From NCBI RefSeq assembly GCF_019285515.1, contig NZ_CP079095.1, forward strand, positions 3,132,501-3,196,500: a stretch of 64,000 bases of DNA, read 5' to 3'. How positions within the stretch are numbered: position 1 is the first letter of the stretch; each line of letters begins with the position of its first letter. The notes under the pieces were generated by a model. It made no database searches and had not been told where the DNA came from. It saw only the letters and a list, made by a program, of their open reading frames with translations. Below are positions 27,882-37,078 of this stretch, piece after piece. This DNA comes from Methylococcus sp. Mc7 (GTDB taxonomy: Bacteria > Pseudomonadota > Gammaproteobacteria > Methylococcales > Methylococcaceae). A program made the position numbers and the translations under genes.

Positions 27882-28460
27882 ATGGACTTGGGCTATCTCG
27901 TCAATCCCGCGGTGTTTCTGGTGGAAACACTGTTCGGCCTCTACGTTCTCGCCGTGGTCCTGCGGTTCCTGCTGCAATGGACCGGTGCGGACTATTACAA
28001 CCCCATATCGCAATTTCTGGTCAAGGTGACCCATCCGCCGCTCAGGCTGCTGCGGCGTTTCATTCCGGCCATTGGCCGGGTCGACACCGCCTCGCTGGTC
28101 CTGATGCTGGCGCTGCAGATGCTGGCAAGCTATCTGGTGTTTCTGCTTCAGGGCACAGCCGCCGTTTCGGTTGCGGCCCTGGCGGTGTGGTCGGTTCACG
28201 ATCTGCTCGATCTCGTATTCAACGTCTTTTTCTTCTGCATCATCGCCCGCGCCTTGCTGAGCTGGTTCGGGCGGATGCCCTACAATCCGGCCGCCTCCCT
28301 CCTCACCGGCTTGACCGAGCCGTTGCTGCGCCGCAGCCGCCGCCTGCTGCCGCCGGCCGGCGGGCTCGATCTTTCCCCGCTCGTGCCGCTGATCGGCATC
28401 CAGTTGGCCAGGATGCTGATCCTGCCGCCGCTCCAGCAGTTGGCGGCGCTTTTGAACTGA
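27882..28460 (+). CDS. yggT: YggT-family membrane protein
   Basis: A 192-residue integral membrane protein made of two YGGT repeats. Each carries the pattern (V/A)LRFLLQW followed by NP, here RFLLQWTGADYYNPISQFLVKVTHP and ARALLSWFGRMPYNPAASLLTGLTEPLL (shown as ALLSWFGRMPYNP). Proposed roles concern osmotic balance or membrane organisation. It overlaps closely with proC in an operon with yggS. Confidence 0.9.
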   Translation: MDLGYLVNPAVFLVETLFGLYVLAVVLRFLLQWTGADYYNPISQFLVKVTHPPLRLLRRFIPAIGRVDTASLVLMLALQMLASYLVFLLQGTAAVSVAALAVWSVHDLLDLVFNVFFFCIIARALLSWFGRMPYNPAASLLTGLTEPLLRRSRRLLPPAGGLDLSPLVPLIGIQLARMLILPPLQQLAALLN

Positions 28461-28596
28461 CGCGGCAACGGCCGGCCCTGTTCCGGCGAGAGACGATGGC
28501 GCCTCTTCTCCCGGAAGAGGCTGAAGGAAAACCCAGACGTCCGAGGAGCGCGCCGGGGCAGGATGCGCGGGGCGGACACCTGAATGGCGGCGGCAA

Positions 28597-31491
28597 ATGG
28601 ACTACCTGATCCTTGGTTTGGGTGTTGCTTTCGTTCTAACCGCGCTGGCCTGCGCGTTCCGGATGACGCCCAAGCGGGCCGAGGAAGCACTGCGGCGGAG
28701 CGCTTTCCACCTGCGCGAGGCGCAGCGGGTGGCCAATCTCGGCAGTTGGGAACTCGATGTGGCGGAAGGCCGGCTGGAATGGTCGGATCAGGTCTTCCGG
28801 ATTTTCGAGATCGATCCCGAACGGTTCGGAGCGTCCTACGAGGCGTTTCTCGCCCTCGTGCATCCCGACGACAGGGAGGCGGTCGACGCGGCTTACCGCC
28901 GCTCGGCCGCCGACAGGCAGCCCTACGAAATCGTCCATCGGCTGCTCATGCCGGACGGCCGCATCAAATATGTCCGGGAACGCTGCGAAACCTTTTACGG
29001 TGATGTCGGCCGGCCTCTGCGGTCGGTGGGGACGGTGCAGGACATCAGCGAGCAGCGCAGGCTGGAGGACGGCAGCCGCCTGCTGGCGGCCATCGTGGAA
29101 GCCAGTGACGATGCGGTCATCGGCGCCAGCCTCGAAGGGATCGTCGTCAGTTGGAACCGGGCGGCGGAACGGATTTACGGTTATTCCGCGGGCGAGATCA
29201 TCGGCCAGTCCGTGACACGTCTCTGTCCTCCCGACCGGCGGGAAGAGGTCCGGAACCTCATCGCCCGCGTCGGGCAAGGCGAGCATTTCGTCCAGTTCGA
29301 ATCGGTCCGGCGGAGGAAAGACGGAACGGCCTTTCCGGTCTCCCAGACCGTGTTTCCGTTCCACGATTCCGCGGGCCGGACGGCCGGCGTCGCCGCGATT
29401 TCCCGCGACATCACCGAGCGCCGGCGGGTCGAAAAGGAAAACAAGGAGCGGTTCGATCTCGCCGAGGCGGTGTTCAACCACAACGTGGGATGCCTTGCCA
29501 TCCTCGACCGCGATTTCAATTTCGTCCGGGTCAATCCCGCCTATGCGCGCGCATGCCGCCGGGACGTTTCCGAATTCGCGGGCCGCAACCATTTCGAACT
29601 CTATCCTTCCGAGGCCCTTTCGATCTTCGAGGAGGTCGTACGCAGCGGAATCCGCTACGAAACGTTCGCGCGGCCATTCGTATTTCCCGATCAGCCGGAG
29701 CGGGGAACGACCTATTGGGACTGGAGTCTGGTGCCTATCCTGGATGGGGAAGGAAGGGTGGAATATCTGGTCCTATCGCTGTACGAGGTGACCGGACGCG
29801 AGCGCGCCGAAGAGCAGCTGCGCCTGGCCGGGGTGGCGTTCAGCCATACCCGCGACGCCGTGATGATCACCGACGCCCAGGGGACGATCGTGTCGGTCAA
29901 TCAGGCTTTCGAGAGCATCACCGGCTACCCGTCCGGGGCGGCGCTCGGGAAGAATCCGCGGCTGCTGAACTCGGGACAGAACGATGCCGAGTTCTACGCC
30001 CAGTTCTGGCACACGCTGCGGACCGAAGGCTACTGGAGCGGGGAAATCTGGAACCGGCACCGCGACGGCCATATTTTCCCGGCGTGGCAGTCGATATCGG
30101 CGGTCAAGGGCGGTGATGGCCGCACGACGCACTACGTCAGCATTTTTACCGACATCACCGAGTTCAAGCAGGCCGAGGCGCAGATCCGCTACCTTTCCTA
30201 TCACGACGACCTGACCGGTCTGCCGAACCGGGCCTTCTTCCAGGTACGGCTGGACCAGCTCATCGAAGCGGCGGAACGGGACCGGAGCCGGATCGCCTTG
30301 CTGGTGCTCGATCTGGATCATTTCAAGACCATCAACGATTCGCTGGGGCACAGCGTGGGCGACCAACTGCTGCTGCAGGTGGCCGACCGTCTCAAGGCCA
30401 ATGCCGACCTGGGGGACACCGTGGCGCGCCAGGGCGGGGACGAATTCATCATCGCGCTGGCGAACTGCGATGCGACGCGGGCGGCTCATGTCGCGGACGA
30501 CATCGTGTCGGCCGTCGCGAAACCCTATGCCGTCGGCGGCCAGACACTCGTCGTGACGCCGAGCCTCGGCATCAGCCTTTATCCCCACGACGCCGCCGAC
30601 GCGGAGAGTCTGATCAAGAGCGCGGATGTCGCCATGTACCATGCGAAGTCTCTGGGCCGCAACACCTACCAATTCTTCTCGGCGGAGATGAGCGCCGTGG
30701 CCGCCGAGCGGCTTGCCCTGGAAACCGCATTGCACCAGGCCGTGTCGAACTGGGAGTTTCGGCTTTACTATCAGCCGCAGATCGAGGTGTCTTCCCGCCG
30801 GCTGGTCGGCCTGGAAGCGCTGATCCGTTGGCGGCATCCGGAGATGGGCTGGGTGCCGCCGCTGCGTTTCATCCCGGTGGCCGAAGAAACCGGCTTCATC
30901 AATCAGATCGGCCGGTGGGTGCTGGAAGAAACCTGCCGCCAGCAGCGCGAGTGGCAGGCCGCTGGCCTCAGCATCGTTCCCGTCGCGGTCAACCTGTCGC
31001 CGCTGCAGTTGCAGAAGGGCGATTTCCTGGAGCAGCTCGAAGCATTGCTGGCTTCCAGCGGACTCGCGCCCGATTTCCTCGAACTCGAGCTGACCGAGAC
31101 CGCGGTGATGCGCGAAGCGGGGCGAATGGCGGAAACGTTGCGGAAACTGAAGGCGCGCGGCACACGTTTTTCCATCGACGACTTCGGCACCGGCTACAGT
31201 TCACTCGGGCGCCTGCACCGTTTTCCGGTCGACAAGCTGAAGATCGACCAGTCCTTCATTCGCGACGTGACGCGCATGGAAGACCACGCCACAATCACCC
31301 GGGCCATCATCGCACTGGCGAAGCAACTGCACTTGAAGGTTCTTGCCGAAGGCGTGGAGACGGCGGAGCAGCTCGAATTCCTCGAGGAGGCGGGGTGCGA
31401 CGAGGTGCAGGGGTTCTATTTCAGCCGTCCGATACCGGCGGCCGAGGTCGTGCCGTGGCTGGAGCGCGCATCATCCTTTCCGGTCGCCTAA
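28597..31491 (+). CDS. PAS-GGDEF-EAL c-di-GMP signalling protein
   Basis: A 964-residue protein: one N-terminal membrane helix (residues about 3-21), four PAS-type sensor domains (about 35-150, 155-285, 290-405 and 410-535), a GGDEF domain with an intact RQGGDEF (613-617) and an EAL domain with an intact E740-A-L motif. The later DDFGTGYSS and EGVET motifs of active phosphodiesterases are present. Both synthesis and hydrolysis of c-di-GMP are therefore possible. Type IV pilus genes lie nearby, but a link is only inferred. Confidence 0.9.
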   Translation: MDYLILGLGVAFVLTALACAFRMTPKRAEEALRRSAFHLREAQRVANLGSWELDVAEGRLEWSDQVFRIFEIDPERFGASYEAFLALVHPDDREAVDAAYRRSAADRQPYEIVHRLLMPDGRIKYVRERCETFYGDVGRPLRSVGTVQDISEQRRLEDGSRLLAAIVEASDDAVIGASLEGIVVSWNRAAERIYGYSAGEIIGQSVTRLCPPDRREEVRNLIARVGQGEHFVQFESVRRRKDGTAFPVSQTVFPFHDSAGRTAGVAAISRDITERRRVEKENKERFDLAEAVFNHNVGCLAILDRDFNFVRVNPAYARACRRDVSEFAGRNHFELYPSEALSIFEEVVRSGIRYETFARPFVFPDQPERGTTYWDWSLVPILDGEGRVEYLVLSLYEVTGRERAEEQLRLAGVAFSHTRDAVMITDAQGTIVSVNQAFESITGYPSGAALGKNPRLLNSGQNDAEFYAQFWHTLRTEGYWSGEIWNRHRDGHIFPAWQSISAVKGGDGRTTHYVSIFTDITEFKQAEAQIRYLSYHDDLTGLPNRAFFQVRLDQLIEAAERDRSRIALLVLDLDHFKTINDSLGHSVGDQLLLQVADRLKANADLGDTVARQGGDEFIIALANCDATRAAHVADDIVSAVAKPYAVGGQTLVVTPSLGISLYPHDAADAESLIKSADVAMYHAKSLGRNTYQFFSAEMSAVAAERLALETALHQAVSNWEFRLYYQPQIEVSSRRLVGLEALIRWRHPEMGWVPPLRFIPVAEETGFINQIGRWVLEETCRQQREWQAAGLSIVPVAVNLSPLQLQKGDFLEQLEALLASSGLAPDFLELELTETAVMREAGRMAETLRKLKARGTRFSIDDFGTGYSSLGRLHRFPVDKLKIDQSFIRDVTRMEDHATITRAIIALAKQLHLKVLAEGVETAEQLEFLEEAGCDEVQGFYFSRPIPAAEVVPWLERASSFPVA

Positions 31492-31498
31492 ACACGCA

Positions 31499-31783
31499 TC
31501 AGGCGGCCAGTCTCCGCACCCCCAGCGCCTTCTTGCTTTGTCCCAGATGCCATAAGTCGTAGGCGGCTTGGTGCGCCAACCAGCTTTCCGCGCTTTTGCC
31601 AAACGCCATTTCCAACCGCAGAGCCATTTCCGGACTGATGCCGGCTTTACCATTCACCAATTCGGACAGCGTCTTGCGGGATACGTTGAGTGCGGATGCA
31701 GCTTCCGTGACGGTAAGATTCGCCGGCTTGAGCCACATTTCCTTCAGGATCTCCCCTGGATGGGGAGGGTTGTGCATACGCAT
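31499..31783 (-). CDS. higA: HigA-type antitoxin (XRE family)
   Basis: A 94-residue helix-turn-helix protein beginning with the HigA signature [14 protein letters not shown]. The helix-turn-helix is [22 protein letters not shown], seen around residues 25-45, followed by [27 protein letters not shown] site precedes its ATG. It would neutralise a HigB RNase, but the upstream toxin gene is only a remnant, so the antitoxin appears solitary. Confidence 0.85.
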   Translation of the reverse strand: MRMHNPPHPGEILKEMWLKPANLTVTEAASALNVSRKTLSELVNGKAGISPEMALRLEMAFGKSAESWLAHQAAYDLWHLGQSKKALGVRRLAA

Positions 31784-31794
31784 GGTCTGGCTCC

Positions 31795-31879
31795 TCAGTG
31801 ATAGTCCAGATAATCGACCACATCGGCGTTTTTCGTCCTCGAAACGGAAAATCAGGCGCCGTGGCCGGTACCGTTCGCA
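31795..31879 (-). pseudogene. Remnant of a HigB-type toxin 3' end
   Basis: Just upstream of higA, one frame reads [10 protein letters not shown] and, after a one-base shift in an A run, another reads [11 protein letters not shown] and stops 11 bases before the higA ATG. HigB toxins typically end in a FRF(E)..G then VxxVDYH pattern. The reading frame hits a stop two codons upstream of the remnant, and the segment overlaps the 3' end of trmB, so no functional toxin remains. Confidence 0.5.
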
Positions 31880-32592
31880 CCGCTATCGGGTGCGGAACCG
31901 CTCCGGCGCCGGTAAACCAGATCCCACACCCCATGGCCCAGCCGCTGGCCGCGGCTTTCGAACTTGGTCAGCGAGCGGTACGGCGGGCGTTCGCTGAAGC
32001 GCCCGTCCGGTGCCTGGTTGGTCAGCAGTTCGCAGCCGTTCAATACCTCCAGCATCTGCATCGCATAATCCTCCCAGTCGGTGGCGGCATGGAACACGCC
32101 CGCCGGCGCCAGGCGGGAGGCGGCCAGCCGGGCGAATTCCGGCGAAATCAGGCGGCGCTTGTGGTGCCGCTTCTTGTGCCAGGGATCGGGGAAGAACACC
32201 AGGATGCGCGCCAGGCTCGACTCCGGAACGCGCTTTTCAAGCAATTCGATGGCATCGGTCCGGAATACCCGGACGTTCTCCAGCCCGCGCCGGTCCAGCT
32301 CGATCAGGAGATGGCCGACGCCGGGGGGATGGACTTCCGCGCCGATGAAGTCCTCTTCGGGCAGACTCTGTGCCATCGCCGCCAGGCTCTCGCCGTTGCC
32401 GAAGCCGATCTCCAGGGTGAGCGGCGCCCTTCGGCCGAATACGGCCACCGGGTCGAACGGCGCGTCCGGGTCCAGGCCGTAGCGCGGCCATAGGTTTTCC
32501 AGGGCATTCTTCTGAGAGGCGGTGATGCGGCCTTGCCGGAGCACGAAGCTGCGGATGCGGCGGGGCGGGGAGGGGTTCTCGGGTTCGGTCAT
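31852..32592 (-). CDS. trmB: tRNA (guanine-N7-)-methyltransferase
   Basis: A 246-residue SAM enzyme that methylates G46 of tRNA. The SAM motif is [11 protein letters not shown], followed by [15 protein letters not shown], then the [19 protein letters not shown] catalytic stretch and [19 protein letters not shown] (read as [11 protein letters not shown]). The start MTEPEN is chosen as the usual short N-terminus. The last 16 or so residues after VYRR are unusual and run into the higB remnant, suggesting a lost native stop. Confidence 0.93.
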   Translation of the reverse strand: MTEPENPSPPRRIRSFVLRQGRITASQKNALENLWPRYGLDPDAPFDPVAVFGRRAPLTLEIGFGNGESLAAMAQSLPEEDFIGAEVHPPGVGHLLIELDRRGLENVRVFRTDAIELLEKRVPESSLARILVFFPDPWHKKRHHKRRLISPEFARLAASRLAPAGVFHAATDWEDYAMQMLEVLNGCELLTNQAPDGRFSERPPYRSLTKFESRGQRLGHGVWDLVYRRRSGSAPDSGANGTGHGA

Positions 32593-32688
32593 GAATTCAA
32601 AGTTCGGAAGGATCGTGCCAGCTTGGGGGAGGGCCTTCAGGTCGCGACCTTTCGGGGACCGAAACTCCTCTCCCAAAGCCCTATCGTC

Positions 32689-32904
32689 TCAGCGCCGGAA
32701 GAACAGGTTCAGTATCAGGCTGATGACGAGGCTGATCACGATCATGGACGTGATGGGAATGAAGACGTAGCGGTTTTCATCGCCCAGCCGGATGTCGCCC
32801 GGCAGCCGCCCGAACCAGCCGAACAATCCGGGCGCGAAATGCAGCAGCGCGCCCAGGGCGGCGATGCCGAGCCCGATGACGATCAGCAGCTTAGGCGGAG
32901 ACAT
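32689..32904 (-). CDS. DUF2905 membrane protein
   Basis: A 71-residue two-helix membrane protein with the DUF2905 core GRLPGDIRLGDENRYVFIP between the helices. The function is unknown in the family. It overlaps the end of the mxaL-like gene by 14 bases and therefore probably belongs to the same transcript. Confidence 0.85.
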   Translation of the reverse strand: MSPPKLLIVIGLGIAALGALLHFAPGLFGWFGRLPGDIRLGDENRYVFIPITSMIVISLVISLILNLFFRR

Positions 32905-33817
32905 GGCGAACCCTCCGGTCCGGAGCGAGATGCGGCCAGAGTACCAGCACCCAGGCTCCGAGGGCGAGCATCCAGCCGATGCCGGTGGGTACTCGGCGCA
33001 GCTCGCCGAGTCCTGGATCGCGCAGCGCCCGGCCCAGCGTTTCCGGTGCATCGAGCCGCAGATAGCCCAACCCGGCCGTGTTGGCGAATTCCTTGAGTTC
33101 CGTCTCGTGCAGCCAGGAGAGATACAGGCTGCCGTCGTTTCCGCGCCGGTGAGTGGTGTCGCTGGATGCGTCGAGGTAGGCCGTGGTGGTTACAGGCGCC
33201 AGGATGTCGGCTTTTTCCCAGAAGCCCAGTGGGCGGTTTTCCCGGTCGAGCCGAGGCACCGGCACCGGCTTGACGTCGCCTACGCCGACGATGAGCCCTT
33301 GGACGTCACCCGGCTTGACCTGGAGCTCCGGTCTGACCGGATCGTCCGGCGTCTGCTGGCCGTCGCTGAGGAACACCAGCCGCAAGGCCGGATCGCGCTT
33401 CTTCACCATGCGCAGCGCGGCGTTGAGCCCCTGGACGATGAAGCTGTCGGCGGCCCAGGCCATGCGCCAGTCGACGTGTTCCAGCACGTCCTCGATCACG
33501 CCGGCATGGCGGCAGACTTCCAGCGGCTCGAACAGCAGCTCCACGTTCTGGGTGGTGAACAGGCCGAGACCGGCTTCGGAGCCGCAGGGCAGGTCGGCGA
33601 TGGCACGGCGGAGGGCGGCCTTGGCGAAGCCCAGCCGATCGGCGGGCAGGCCATCGAGGTGGTAGTCGCGGGCGTTCATGCTCTGGGTGATGTCGAGCAC
33701 GAACAGGTAGCGGAAGACCGGCCGTTCCGCCGGAATCCGGGGATCGGCCCAGGCCAGCAGGGTGAGCAGCGCGGCCACCGCCAGCCCGGCGAAGGACCGG
33801 CCGAAGCGCGGCTTCAT
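32891..33817 (-). CDS. mxaL: MxaL-like VWA protein
   Basis: A 308-residue protein with an N-terminal signal-anchor (FAGLAVAALLTLLAWADP), a VWA domain beginning YLFVLDITQSMNARD (MIDAS D-x-T-x-S) and a C-terminal membrane helix. It occupies the position and has the shape of MxaL, needed for maturation of the Ca/PQQ methanol dehydrogenase. Its ATG overlaps the mxaK stop by four bases. Confidence 0.75.
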   Translation of the reverse strand: MKPRFGRSFAGLAVAALLTLLAWADPRIPAERPVFRYLFVLDITQSMNARDYHLDGLPADRLGFAKAALRRAIADLPCGSEAGLGLFTTQNVELLFEPLEVCRHAGVIEDVLEHVDWRMAWAADSFIVQGLNAALRMVKKRDPALRLVFLSDGQQTPDDPVRPELQVKPGDVQGLIVGVGDVKPVPVPRLDRENRPLGFWEKADILAPVTTTAYLDASSDTTHRRGNDGSLYLSWLHETELKEFANTAGLGYLRLDAPETLGRALRDPGLGELRRVPTGIGWMLALGAWVLVLWPHLAPDRRVRHVSA

Positions 33818-34368
33818 GGGCCGCCTCCGGGTATGCCCGGCAGGGTGGAGAACACGGAGGACTTGGTGCCCTGCCAGTTGGCCTTTTCTTTTTCCTTGGG
33901 CGGCGGAGTGATACGGAAGGCGTATTCCAGATTGAAGCGCGCGTCCTGGTCGTCCGGGTTCAGCCGCAGGGCTTCCTTCAGATTTTCCTTGGCCATCGCC
34001 ACCAGGGCATTGACGCGGGCGTATTCCAGCACGCCACGGGCGTTCCACAGGCCGGCCGCCTCGCGCAGATAGATCGTGCCCATGTTGTAATGGACCCGCT
34101 GCCGGAACGCCGGGACCGGGTCGTTCCGGATCGTGTGGTAGAGCCTCAGCGCTTCCTGGTAGTCGCCCCCGAGGTCCAGCGCCTGCGCCTTGGCCAGGAC
34201 CACTTCCGGCGCCGTGTCTTCGTCCAGGGAAACGTTCCGCGGATCGTCGATGGCGGCATTCTCCCGCGCCACGACGAACAGCTGGTAACCGGACCATCCG
34301 GTTATTCCCAAGCCGAGGACGAGGACGGCCGAGGCGGCGCTCTCGCGCAGTTTGACCTTCGTCACCAT
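33814..34368 (-). CDS. mxaK: MxaK-like protein
   Basis: A 184-residue protein with an N-terminal membrane helix (SAVLVLGLGITGWSGYQLFV) and a periplasmic TPR-like region (YNMGTIYLREA, then ENLKEALRLNPDDQDARFNLEYAFR). It ends with the VFSTLPGIPGGGP tail, similar to the Pro/Gly tail of MxaK proteins. It overlaps mxaC by seven bases and mxaL by four, as in mxa clusters. Confidence 0.75.
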   Translation of the reverse strand: MVTKVKLRESAASAVLVLGLGITGWSGYQLFVVARENAAIDDPRNVSLDEDTAPEVVLAKAQALDLGGDYQEALRLYHTIRNDPVPAFRQRVHYNMGTIYLREAAGLWNARGVLEYARVNALVAMAKENLKEALRLNPDDQDARFNLEYAFRITPPPKEKEKANWQGTKSSVFSTLPGIPGGGP

Positions 34369-35339
34369 GCGCGCACCTCCAGGGATTTGGCGGCGATCAG
34401 GGGCACGAGCAGGATCAGGGCGCAGCCGTAGAACCATCCGGAGAGGTCCTGTCTGGGCACCTTTTCGAGGTAGCGCAGGGGCTGGTTGGCCAGCCGCCCG
34501 ACGTCGGCGATGGCGTCTTCCACCGCCTGCGGATTCTCCGCTTCGTAGGCCGTGTAGGGTACCCCCAGGCTCTGGAAGTATTGGTGCAGCAGGTATTCGG
34601 ACGAGGCATCCTCGCTGGACCCCGTGGGTGCCCGCCCCAGCGGCGCGCTGTTCTTGCTGCGGAGATAGATCCAATGCAGCCGCGCCTGGCTGTCCTGGAA
34701 CCATTGCCGGATCATGTCCTGCGATTCCTCCTCGATGCGGGTGGCGCCGTCGGAGACCAGCAGGATGATGCGGGCGCCGGTCGCGGGCTTGCCGTTGAAG
34801 AAATCCAGCGCCATGGCGAGGCCCGGCGCGATGTTGGTGATGCCGTGGCCGCGGTCGCCGATGCTGTCGATGGCGGCCAGCACCGCCTCGCGGTCCTGGG
34901 TCAAGGGCATCACGTAGCGCGGTGCTGCGCTGAAGGCGGCCATGGCGAACAGATCGTCGCCGCGCCGCCGCACGAAGTCCGACAGCAGCCGGCGGGCGAC
35001 GGCGTTCTTGGATTCGCCGGCGGTGCCGCCGAGGTAACGTCCCGAGAAGTTTTCGTTCATGCTGCTGCTGCGGTCCATGAGCAGGACGATGTGGGCCCCG
35101 GTGCCCAGCCGCTCCTCCCATTGTTCCAGCGCGTAAGGGCCGGCGATGCCCGCGGCGAGCGCCAGCAGCGCCAGCGAAGCCAGGGCACGCAGTCCGCGGT
35201 CGATGGCGGCGGAAAGCCGGTCTTCCGGGATCATGGCCGCGCAGGAGTAGTCCACTGCGGACTGGCCCGGACGCAGCCAGGGCAGCAGGGCGCCGGTGCC
35301 GAGCAGCAGCCACCAGGGGGAGGCGAATCCGAAGTTCAT
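34362..35339 (-). CDS. mxaC: MxaC-like VWA protein
   Basis: A 325-residue protein with an N-terminal membrane region including FASPWWLLLG, typical of BatA/MxaC proteins, two further helices, a VWA domain with HIVLLMDRSSSMNENF (MIDAS DRSSS) and a C-terminal helix (GCALILLVPLIAAKSLEVR). It probably acts with MxaR and MxaL in inserting calcium or assembling methanol dehydrogenase. Start set at MNFGFASPWW. It overlaps mxaA by four bases. Confidence 0.78.
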   Translation of the reverse strand: MNFGFASPWWLLLGTGALLPWLRPGQSAVDYSCAAMIPEDRLSAAIDRGLRALASLALLALAAGIAGPYALEQWEERLGTGAHIVLLMDRSSSMNENFSGRYLGGTAGESKNAVARRLLSDFVRRRGDDLFAMAAFSAAPRYVMPLTQDREAVLAAIDSIGDRGHGITNIAPGLAMALDFFNGKPATGARIILLVSDGATRIEEESQDMIRQWFQDSQARLHWIYLRSKNSAPLGRAPTGSSEDASSEYLLHQYFQSLGVPYTAYEAENPQAVEDAIADVGRLANQPLRYLEKVPRQDLSGWFYGCALILLVPLIAAKSLEVRAW

Positions 35340-36229
35340 GAGGACTTCCGCTCCAGTTGGCGGGCCCGCCGTGCGAGCTTCAGGCAACGGGCATAAGCAT
35401 CGCCATCGGCGGCTTCCGCGAAAAACACCCCGCGGGACAGGGCGAAGAATTCGTCCAGCTCATCGCGGATGCCGGCGAATTCGGGATGGCGCTCCAGGAA
35501 GGCCTCTAGGCGGTTGCCGAACACCGCCTCCCCGGCGGTTTCGTTCAGCGCCCGGTGCAGGATGAGGCAGGCGGTCCGGCCCGGCGAAGGCTGATTCGCC
35601 AGCCGCTGCAATTCGCGACAGGCGCGGCGGAACGGCAGCGGGCCGGCGAGCATCGGCAGGAGGCCGCGCAGCCACAGCAGGTAGATGCCGGCGCCACCGC
35701 CCAGACCCAGGCCGAAACCCAGCCATTGCCCGTAAGGCGAAAACGGTCGCGGTTCGGCCGGGCGCGTGGCTCGGATCACCACTTTTTCGTCGGGAATGCC
35801 GGGCGGAATCAGCGGCATGAAGCTGACCGGCAGCGCCGGCGCTTCGACGTCGGGCGAACCGCCGGCGCCTTCGAAACGCAACCGCAACGGCGGGAGCTCG
35901 GCGGTTTCCGGGCCGCGCACGCCGTGGAAGACCTGGTAGGTGACGCGGACCCGGGTCTGTTCATCGGTCGAATCGGTTTTCACCTCGCGGATCTCCGCCC
36001 ATTCGTTGATCGCGCCGGGAGCGGGGAGGGAGGCGGGATCGATGTGGACGCCGGGACCGGTGGACACGACGATGTCGCGCACGATCAGATCGCCCATCGT
36101 GTGGGTGGCGGCGTGATCGTCCTGGCTCTCGAACCTGGCCGGCGCCGCCCCGTCGTTCGCTTTCATCAGCAGCGCGAAGGCCACGACGACTGCGAGCATG
36201 ATGGCGAGCGGTAGGGCTAACTTGCGCAT
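35336..36229 (-). CDS. mxaA: MxaA-like protein
   Basis: A 297-residue protein with a signal-anchor (LALPLAIMLAVVVAFALL), a periplasmic beta-rich domain (DLIVRDIVVSTGPGVHIDP), a second membrane helix at about 155-175 and a cytoplasmic helical domain with LHRALNETAGEAVFGNRLEAF and an FFALSRGVFF motif. This composition is characteristic of MxaA. It starts nine bases after the mxaS stop. Confidence 0.75.
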   Translation of the reverse strand: MRKLALPLAIMLAVVVAFALLMKANDGAAPARFESQDDHAATHTMGDLIVRDIVVSTGPGVHIDPASLPAPGAINEWAEIREVKTDSTDEQTRVRVTYQVFHGVRGPETAELPPLRLRFEGAGGSPDVEAPALPVSFMPLIPPGIPDEKVVIRATRPAEPRPFSPYGQWLGFGLGLGGGAGIYLLWLRGLLPMLAGPLPFRRACRELQRLANQPSPGRTACLILHRALNETAGEAVFGNRLEAFLERHPEFAGIRDELDEFFALSRGVFFAEAADGDAYARCLKLARRARQLERKSS

Positions 36230-36238
36230 GGTGCCGCT

Positions 36239-37078
36239 TCAGGTCTCGTAGAAATACCGGGTCAACGCGTCGGCGTCGAAGCGGTCCTCGAGCAGGAACG
36301 GCTCGCGGGCGCCGTGGCGGGCGGCCAGCTCCCGCAGGCGGTCTCGCCGCGCCCGGAACGCGTCCCGGAATCGCCGTCTGAGCGTGGGGCGCATGAACAA
36401 CCGCCGCCGCTGGCCGGTCTCGGGATCGCGCAGATGGATCAGTCCCCAGTCGGGGAGCGTATCGTATTCGGCCCGGCTCCACACGGCGACCGGCACCACG
36501 TCGTGGGGCCGCAGAGCGTCGAGCAGCGATTCCAGGAAGGCATCGTCCAGATGGAAGTCGGATACCAGCAGCACCAGCGCCCTGCCGCGGCCGAGATGGG
36601 GCACGGCGTCTTCCAGCGCCGCGGCGTTGCGGGCGCCCGGCCGGACCCTGGCGAGACCTTCGGCCGTGTCGGCCGGCAATCCGCCCTTGTGCCAGCGCAG
36701 CGGCAGGCAGAGGTCCCAGCGGATGGCCTCGCCGCAGACGATGAGGCCGAAAGGGTCGCCGCTGCGGTAGGCGGAATAAGCCGCGGCTGCGGCAAATTCC
36801 GCCAGCACCTGCGCCTTGCCCGCGAAGCCCATCGAGGCCGACAGGTCGGCGAGGACGAACACCGGAATCGCGCTGCGCTGGCGGAAGGTTTTCACCATGA
36901 GCTGTCCGAAGGGATCGTTCAGGGTGGCATGGGCGTCGATGTTGCGCGGGTCCGGGAAGGCCGAGAGGGGCACGTGGCCGGCGAATTCGTAGCCGCCGCC
37001 GGTCTGATGGCTGGCGTGGTGGCCAGGATGCGCCCCGGCGGCGCGCCAGCGGACCCGGTAGTGGAACTCCGGGATCAC
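36239..37078 (-). CDS. mxaS: MxaS-like DUF58 protein
   Basis: A 279-residue cytoplasmic protein of the DUF58/VWA-like class. It starts with GTG in a GTGA overlap with the mxaR stop. It has the LPLSAFPDPRNIDAHATL region, a VWA-like strand VFVLADLSASMGFAG and ALVLLVSDFHLDD. DUF58 proteins accompany MoxR ATPases as adaptors; here the gene order R-S-A-C-K-L supports MxaS. Confidence 0.78.
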   Translation of the reverse strand: MIPEFHYRVRWRAAGAHPGHHASHQTGGGYEFAGHVPLSAFPDPRNIDAHATLNDPFGQLMVKTFRQRSAIPVFVLADLSASMGFAGKAQVLAEFAAAAAYSAYRSGDPFGLIVCGEAIRWDLCLPLRWHKGGLPADTAEGLARVRPGARNAAALEDAVPHLGRGRALVLLVSDFHLDDAFLESLLDALRPHDVVPVAVWSRAEYDTLPDWGLIHLRDPETGQRRRLFMRPTLRRRFRDAFRARRDRLRELAARHGAREPFLLEDRFDADALTRYFYET

